Source of the DNA: Oxalobacteraceae bacterium | GTDB lineage: Bacteria > Pseudomonadota > Gammaproteobacteria > Burkholderiales > Burkholderiaceae_D | Assembly: GCA_003537575.1 (NCBI GenBank) | Contig: DPRS01000071.1 | Span: forward strand, 1 to 24,380 | Direction: 5' to 3' | Length of the DNA stretch: 24,380 nucleotides | Shown: positions 18,924-24,380 of the stretch, piece after piece | Layout of the letters: every line of letters starts with the position of its first letter | Position numbering within the stretch: the first letter of the stretch is position 1 | Translations under genes and position numbers: made by a program | Notes under the pieces: generated by a model | What the model was told of the DNA's origin: nothing | The model's input: only the letters and a program-made list of their open reading frames with translations | Databases searched by the model: none

Positions 18924-18943
18924 TATATCTTATATAAGACATA
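18924..18943. promoter_or_regulatory. Palindromic candidate operator between mdh and gntR
   Basis: A perfect 12-bp palindrome TCTTATATAAGA (18928-18939) extends to a 20-bp near-palindrome with one mismatched pair. An extra half-site TCTTATA lies immediately 5' (18921-18927), giving tandem half-sites with a 7-base period. It lies in the divergent promoter region, 54 bases before the gntR ATG. The obvious inference is that the GntR protein binds here and controls itself and possibly mdh; the match to a GntR-type site is by position and symmetry only. Confidence 0.65.
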
Positions 18944-18997
18944 TCAGTAGCATTTTTTGCTAGACGGAAAAGGGTAAATTGTGGTGAAATCCGGGAC

Positions 18998-19789
18998 ATG
19001 AGTTCTGTCCTGTCCAACCTGAATAATGGCAGTGCGCCTGGCGCAGGGGCAGGATCATCCGTCTCCGGGTCATCACCCACCTTCAGTCCGCTATATCAGC
19101 AAATCAAGGCGCTGATCACGCAAAGCCTGCAATCCGGCGAATGGAAGCCGGGAGAGCTGATCCCCAGTGAAGTCGAACTGGCTGCCCGTTTCAAGGTGAG
19201 CCAGGGCACGGTGCGCAAGGCGATCGACGAACTGGCCCAGGAAAACCTGGTAGTGCGACGTCAGGGCAAGGGCACCTTTGTCGCCACCCATCACGAAGTG
19301 CGCGCCCAGTTCCGTTTTTTGCGCCTGATGCCCGACGAAGGGGAGCCGCACAGTGCCGAAAATCGCGTCATCGATGTCAAGCGCCTGCGCGCTCCTGCGG
19401 AGGTGGCGCGCCTGCTGGAGGTGAAGTCCGGCGATCCAATGATTTTCATTAAGCGCGTCCAATCCTTTGACGGCGTTCCTACCATTCTCGAAGAGCTGTG
19501 GCTGCCGGGTGTGCTGTTCAAGGGATTGACCGCGGAGCGCCTGATTGAATACAAGGGGCCGATGTACGGCTTGTTCGAGACCGAGTTCGGCACGCGCATG
19601 ATTCGCGCGACCGAGCAATTGCGCGCGGTGTGCGCCGACGAGCATGCATCGGAGCTTCTGGCGGTCACGCCGGGCACGCCCTTGCTGAGCGTGGAGCGGG
19701 TCTCCTTTACCTACGGCGACAAGCCGGTGGAGGTGCGTCGCTGCCTGTACCTGACAGCGACTCATCATTATCAAAATGAATTGAGCTAG
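18998..19789 (+). CDS. GntR family transcriptional regulator, HutC/UTRA subfamily
   Basis: A 263-residue one-component regulator. After a low-complexity Ser/Gly N-terminus comes a GntR winged helix (about 28-92: PLYQQIKALITQ, then GELIPSEVELAARFKVSQGTVRKAID and QGKGTFVA), then a UTRA ligand-binding domain (about 112-255) ending ERVSFTYGDKPVEVRRCLYL. HutC-type UTRA domains sense small metabolites; given its place directly before sdhC and opposite mdh, a TCA-cycle or organic-acid signal is plausible but unproven. The ribosome site before the ATG at 18998 is weak. About 110 bases separate it from sdhC, so sdhC could have its own promoter. A linked GntR gene before sdhCDAB is usual in this order. 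Confidence 0.95.
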   Translation: MSSVLSNLNNGSAPGAGAGSSVSGSSPTFSPLYQQIKALITQSLQSGEWKPGELIPSEVELAARFKVSQGTVRKAIDELAQENLVVRRQGKGTFVATHHEVRAQFRFLRLMPDEGEPHSAENRVIDVKRLRAPAEVARLLEVKSGDPMIFIKRVQSFDGVPTILEELWLPGVLFKGLTAERLIEYKGPMYGLFETEFGTRMIRATEQLRAVCADEHASELLAVTPGTPLLSVERVSFTYGDKPVEVRRCLYLTATHHYQNELS

Positions 19790-19841
19790 GATAGGACAAG
19801 AAAAATAATTGCCATCGGGCTACAATACATGGTTGGTATGC

Positions 19842-19859
19842 TTCGCGAAAATAAGCGAA
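19842..19859 (+). promoter_or_regulatory. Small inverted repeat upstream of sdhC
   Basis: TTCGC (19842-19846) and GCGAA (19855-19859) form a 5-bp inverted repeat 40 bases before the sdhC ATG. It is followed by CTTATAAG, a shorter relative of the mdh-gntR palindrome. Either could be a regulator site in the gntR-sdhC gap; the evidence is weak. Confidence 0.3.
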
Positions 19860-19898
19860 AATTACGGAATTCTTATAAGTGAGTGAGAGGCCTTAGAA

Positions 19899-20309
19899 AT
19901 GTCTGAACCGGAAAAAAACAATCGACGGCAATTTGGTCCGATGACCTTTGCCCAAGCGCTGAGTTACCGATTGCCGCTGGCGGCCAAGGTATCCATCCTG
20001 CACAGGGGGAGCGGCGCGCTGATCTTCTTCCTGCTGCCCTTCGTGCTGTATCTGCTTGATCAAAGCCTGACGTCGGAGATTTCCTTCGACTACCTGAGGG
20101 GCTACGCTTCGCACTGGTTCGTCAAACTGCTGATCTTGGCCTTGTCCTGGGCATACCTGCATCACTTCTGCGCCGGTATTCGCCACCTGTTCGCGGATTT
20201 CCATGTTGGCGTGAGCAAGGAAGGTGGCCGCAAGTCGGCAACCGCCGTGCTGGCTGTCAGCCTGCCGCTGACACTGCTGGTCGCTTTGAAACTGTTTGGA
20301 GTGTTCTAA
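19899..20309 (+). CDS. sdhC: Succinate dehydrogenase cytochrome b556 subunit
   Basis: A 136-residue membrane anchor of complex II. With SdhD it binds heme b and ubiquinone and fixes SdhAB to the inner membrane. Three membrane helices are visible (about 40-57, 75-96 and 108-134). The sequence KVSILHRGSGALIF before the first helix carries the conserved Ser and Arg of the quinone site, and HHFCAGIRHLFAD in the second helix carries the heme-ligand His. GAGAGG lies upstream of the ATG. It is the first gene of the sdhCDAB-sdhE operon; the sdhD ATG follows after 3 bases. Confidence 0.96.
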   Translation: MSEPEKNNRRQFGPMTFAQALSYRLPLAAKVSILHRGSGALIFFLLPFVLYLLDQSLTSEISFDYLRGYASHWFVKLLILALSWAYLHHFCAGIRHLFADFHVGVSKEGGRKSATAVLAVSLPLTLLVALKLFGVF

Positions 20310-20312
20310 AAA

Positions 20313-20681
20313 ATGGCAAATAATAATATCGGACCTAGGCGCCAGGTTGTCGGCGCCCATTATGGCCTGGTGGACTGGATGGCGCAGCGCGTCACCGCCA
20401 TCATCATGGCGCTTTACACTCTGATCCTGCTAGTGTGCCTCCTTACCGGCTCGCGCTTCAGCTATGAAGGCTGGGCTGGCCTGTTTGCCATGCAATGGTT
20501 CAAGATCGCGACCTTCGTGACCTTCCTGGCGCTGGCTTATCACGCATGGGTCGGCATGCGCAACATCTGGATGGATTACGTTACCAAGTCCGTCGCGTTG
20601 CGACTCGTATTGCAAGTTGCCACCCTGGCGTGGCTGATTGGTTGTGCCGGCTGGGCGGCGCAGATTATCTGGAGAGCTTAA
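20313..20681 (+). CDS. sdhD: Succinate dehydrogenase hydrophobic membrane anchor subunit
   Basis: A 122-residue partner of SdhC in the membrane domain of complex II. It starts with a short polar N-terminus including RRQVVGAHYGLVDWMAQR, typical of betaproteobacterial SdhD, then three helices (about 25-44, 56-74 and 92-118). YHAWVGMRNIWMDYV supplies the conserved His and the Asp-Tyr pair near heme and quinone. The stop at 20679-20681 lies 2 bases before the sdhA GTG, consistent with translational coupling. Confidence 0.95.
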   Translation: MANNNIGPRRQVVGAHYGLVDWMAQRVTAIIMALYTLILLVCLLTGSRFSYEGWAGLFAMQWFKIATFVTFLALAYHAWVGMRNIWMDYVTKSVALRLVLQVATLAWLIGCAGWAAQIIWRA

Positions 20682-20683
20682 CC

Positions 20684-22462
<1,779 letters not shown>

Positions 22463-22492
22463 ATATGTTGGAGGTTCAGTAAAAAGTGTTGA

Positions 22493-22537
22493 GGACAGAG
22501 TAACTCGTCGCGCTGCGGCGCCTCGCAAACTCTGTCC
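22493..22537 (+). repeat. REP-like hairpin between sdhA and sdhB
   Basis: GGACAGAGT (22493-22501) pairs with ACTCTGTCC (22529-22537) over 9 bp. The interior is GC-rich and self-complementary in part (GCGC and CGGCGC runs). The gap of 107 bases is unusual inside an operon whose other junctions are 2-28 bases. Outward-facing ACTCTGTCC ends recall short dispersed palindromes of betaproteobacteria; that resemblance is from memory and untested. Confidence 0.65.
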
Positions 22538-22569
22538 CGCAATAAGGCTGGACTCGCAAAGGAAAAACT

Positions 22570-23280
22570 ATGGCACGTACTCTGAAATTCCAAATCTATC
22601 GCTACGATCCGGACAAGGATGCCAAGCCTTACATGCAAGACCTGACGGTCGAGCTGAAGGACACCGACAAGATGCTGCTGGATGCATTGCAGCGCATCAA
22701 GTCCGACGTCGATGATTCTCTGGCGCTGCGCCGCTCCTGCCGCGAAGGCGTGTGCGGCTCCGACGCCATGAACATCAATGGCAAGAACGGTCTGGCCTGC
22801 ACCACCAACCTGAACGAACTGACCGAGCCGATCATCCTGCGTCCGCTGCCGGGCCTGCCGGTCATTCGCGACCTTATCGTCGACATGACCCAGTTCTTCA
22901 AGCAGTATCACTCGATCCAGCCGTACCTGATCAACGACAGCATTCCGCCCGAGAAAGAGCGCCTGCAGTCGCCGGCCGAGCGCGAAGAGCTCGACGGCCT
23001 GTACGAGTGCATCCTGTGCGCCTGCTGCTCGACTTCCTGCCCGTCGTTCTGGTGGAATCCGGACAAGTTCGTCGGCCCCGCCGGCCTCTTGCAAGCCTAC
23101 CGCTTCATCGCCGACAGCCGCGACGAAGCCACCGGCGCGCGCCTGGACAACCTGCAGGATCCGTACCGCCTGTTCCGCTGCCATACGATCATGAATTGCG
23201 TCGACGTCTGCCCGAAGGGCCTGAACCCGACCAAGGCAATCGGCAAGATCAAGGAACTGATGGTGCGCCGTGCCGCTTAA
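22570..23280 (+). CDS. sdhB: Succinate dehydrogenase iron-sulfur subunit
   Basis: A 236-residue electron-transfer subunit of complex II that carries electrons from FAD to quinone through three clusters. The [2Fe-2S] ligands are Cys57, Cys62, Asp65 and Cys77 (SCREGVCGSD ... GLAC; the Asp is normal for proteobacteria). The C-terminal half has the [4Fe-4S]/[3Fe-4S] motifs CILCACCSTSCP and CHTIMNCVDVCPKGLNP; PSFWWN contributes the quinone-site Trp. The ATG is preceded by AAAGGA. All ligands are present. Confidence 0.98.
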   Translation: MARTLKFQIYRYDPDKDAKPYMQDLTVELKDTDKMLLDALQRIKSDVDDSLALRRSCREGVCGSDAMNINGKNGLACTTNLNELTEPIILRPLPGLPVIRDLIVDMTQFFKQYHSIQPYLINDSIPPEKERLQSPAEREELDGLYECILCACCSTSCPSFWWNPDKFVGPAGLLQAYRFIADSRDEATGARLDNLQDPYRLFRCHTIMNCVDVCPKGLNPTKAIGKIKELMVRRAA

Positions 23281-23308
23281 GGCTGGCTATCAACAAAACA
23301 GTGATGAC

Positions 23309-23578
23309 ATGTCTGTAACTCACCAATCCGACCCGATCAAACGTGCGCGCCTGCGCTGGCGCGCGCGCCGCGGCTTGCTGGAAAACGACCTGATCATCAC
23401 GCGTTTCCTGGATGCGCATGAAACCACCCTGACAGATGAAGAGGTGGATGCGTTTTCTCGCCTGATGGAACTGGCCGACAGCGCGCTGATGGATTTGCTG
23501 CTGTCGCGCAAGGAGCCGGAAGGCGAAGTGGATTTGCCGCACGTGCATGCCTTGCTTGCCAGGCTGCGTGCGGCCTGA
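23309..23578 (+). CDS. sdhE: FAD assembly factor SdhE (YgfY/CptB family)
   Basis: An 89-residue protein that helps attach FAD covalently to SdhA. The signature RGxxE is present as RRGLLEND, and the small helical fold ends with DLPHVHALLARLR. I chose the ATG at 23309, which gives the family length; the same frame is open upstream to 23270 but overlaps the end of sdhB. It lies 28 bases after sdhB, so it belongs to the sdh operon; the sdhB-sdhE-gltA order is common in betaproteobacteria. Confidence 0.95.
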   Translation: MSVTHQSDPIKRARLRWRARRGLLENDLIITRFLDAHETTLTDEEVDAFSRLMELADSALMDLLLSRKEPEGEVDLPHVHALLARLRAA

Positions 23579-23655
23579 CCCTTGTAGTGCTTGCAGTTTC
23601 GTTTCTTATTTTAACAACCGACTCACCCCTCCCTAGGTGATTTGAAGGAAGAGCC

Positions 23656-24380
23656 ATGACCAACTCTGATACTAAAGCCACGCTGTCGTTTTCCGACGGA
23701 ACCCCCTCGCTTGAACTCCCTATTTACAAGGGCACTGTTGGTCCGGATGTAATCGACATTCGCAAGCTGTATGGCGCGACCGGCAAGTTCACCTATGATC
23801 CTGGGTTCATGTCGACCGCCGCCTGCAATTCCTCGATCACCTACATCGATGGCGACAAGGGCGAGCTGCTGTATCGCGGCTACCCGATCGAGCAACTGGC
23901 AGTCAACTGCGACTTCCTGGAAACCTGCTACCTGCTGCTGAACGGCGAACTGCCGAACCAGGCGCAGAAGGACAAGTTCGTTTCCACCGTCACCAAGCAC
24001 ACCATGGTGCACGAGCAGATGCAATTCTTCTTCCGCGGCTTCCGCCGCGACGCGCACCCGATGTCCGTGCTGGTCGGTACCGTGGGCGCGCTGTCGTCGT
24101 TCTACCATGATTCGCTGGACATCTCCGACGCGCATCACCGCGAAGTGTCGGCCATCCGCCTGATCGCCAAGCTGCCGACCCTGGTCGCCATGGCATACAA
24201 GTATTCGGTCGGTCAGCCGTTCGTCTACCCGCGCAACGATCTGTCGTACAGCGCCAACTTCATGCGCATGATGTTCGCCACGCCGTGCGAAGACTACAAG
24301 GTCAACGACGTGCTGGTGCGCGCTCTGGACCGTATCCTTATCCTGCACGCCGACCACGAGCAGAACGCGTCGACCTCGAC
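23656..24380 (+). CDS. gltA: Citrate synthase (5' part; runs off the window)
   Basis: The first 241 codons of a type II citrate synthase, which joins acetyl-CoA and oxaloacetate to citrate. The start ATG has a good ribosome site (GAAGGAAGAG). The encoded N-terminus MTNSDTKATLSFSDG leads into LELPIYKGTVGPDVIDIRKL, then TYDPGFMSTAACNSSITYIDG and LLYRGYPIEQLA, all typical of the hexameric Gram-negative enzyme. The window ends within LHADHEQNASTST, which contains the first catalytic His. The second catalytic His and Asp lie outside. The frame is open to the last base. The gene is 77 bases downstream of sdhE with a small TCACC/GGTGA inverted repeat in the gap. Confidence 0.97.
   Translation, partial: MTNSDTKATLSFSDGTPSLELPIYKGTVGPDVIDIRKLYGATGKFTYDPGFMSTAACNSSITYIDGDKGELLYRGYPIEQLAVNCDFLETCYLLLNGELPNQAQKDKFVSTVTKHTMVHEQMQFFFRGFRRDAHPMSVLVGTVGALSSFYHDSLDISDAHHREVSAIRLIAKLPTLVAMAYKYSVGQPFVYPRNDLSYSANFMRMMFATPCEDYKVNDVLVRALDRILILHADHEQNASTS

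Overview
The window is chromosomal DNA of a betaproteobacterium, most likely order Burkholderiales and family Oxalobacteraceae (Herbaspirillum, Herminiimonas or Collimonas type). The basis is the gene order acnA - MliC-like gene - CoA ester lyase - mdh facing gntR - sdhCDAB - sdhE - gltA, a DUF2863 gene, and moderately high GC coding DNA. This is family-level recognition by eye; no search was run.

Left part (1-7300): a small membrane-anchored protein of unknown function; a DeaD/CsdA-type DEAD-box RNA helicase whose C-terminal RNA-binding domain is present twice in tandem; an AmiD-type lipoprotein amidase; and a large membrane sensor histidine kinase (dCache-HAMP-PAS-PAS-HisKA_3-HATPase) with no response regulator beside it. 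An AT-rich gap of about 620 bases follows. It holds a structured, RNA-like element, a truncated and decayed second copy of the amidase gene, and the terminator of a tRNA-Pro(GGG) gene.

Middle part (7400-13010): a RutE-like nitroreductase faces a DUF1326 / DUF2182 gene pair whose second member has no usual start codon. Next come a pirin (YhhW-like), a cytosolic M14 zinc carboxypeptidase and a DUF2863 protein.

Right part (13274-24380): a TCA-cycle block. Aconitase, an exported MliC-like protein, a CoA ester lyase and malate dehydrogenase lie on the minus strand. Divergently, a GntR/UTRA regulator is followed by sdhC, sdhD, sdhA, sdhB, sdhE and the start of gltA, which runs off the window. The block covers citrate synthase, aconitase, succinate dehydrogenase with its flavinylation factor, and malate dehydrogenase. 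The mdh-gntR gap carries a clear palindrome, a good candidate GntR operator. Stable hairpins lie between sdhA and sdhB, between mdh and the lyase gene, and downstream of acnA.

I found no CRISPR array, insertion sequence, prophage or defence system. The window is mostly core metabolism, and the unusual items are local: the duplicated helicase domain, the amidase relic beside a tRNA, the unexplained structured element, the sdhA-sdhB hairpin and the missing start codon of the DUF2182 gene.
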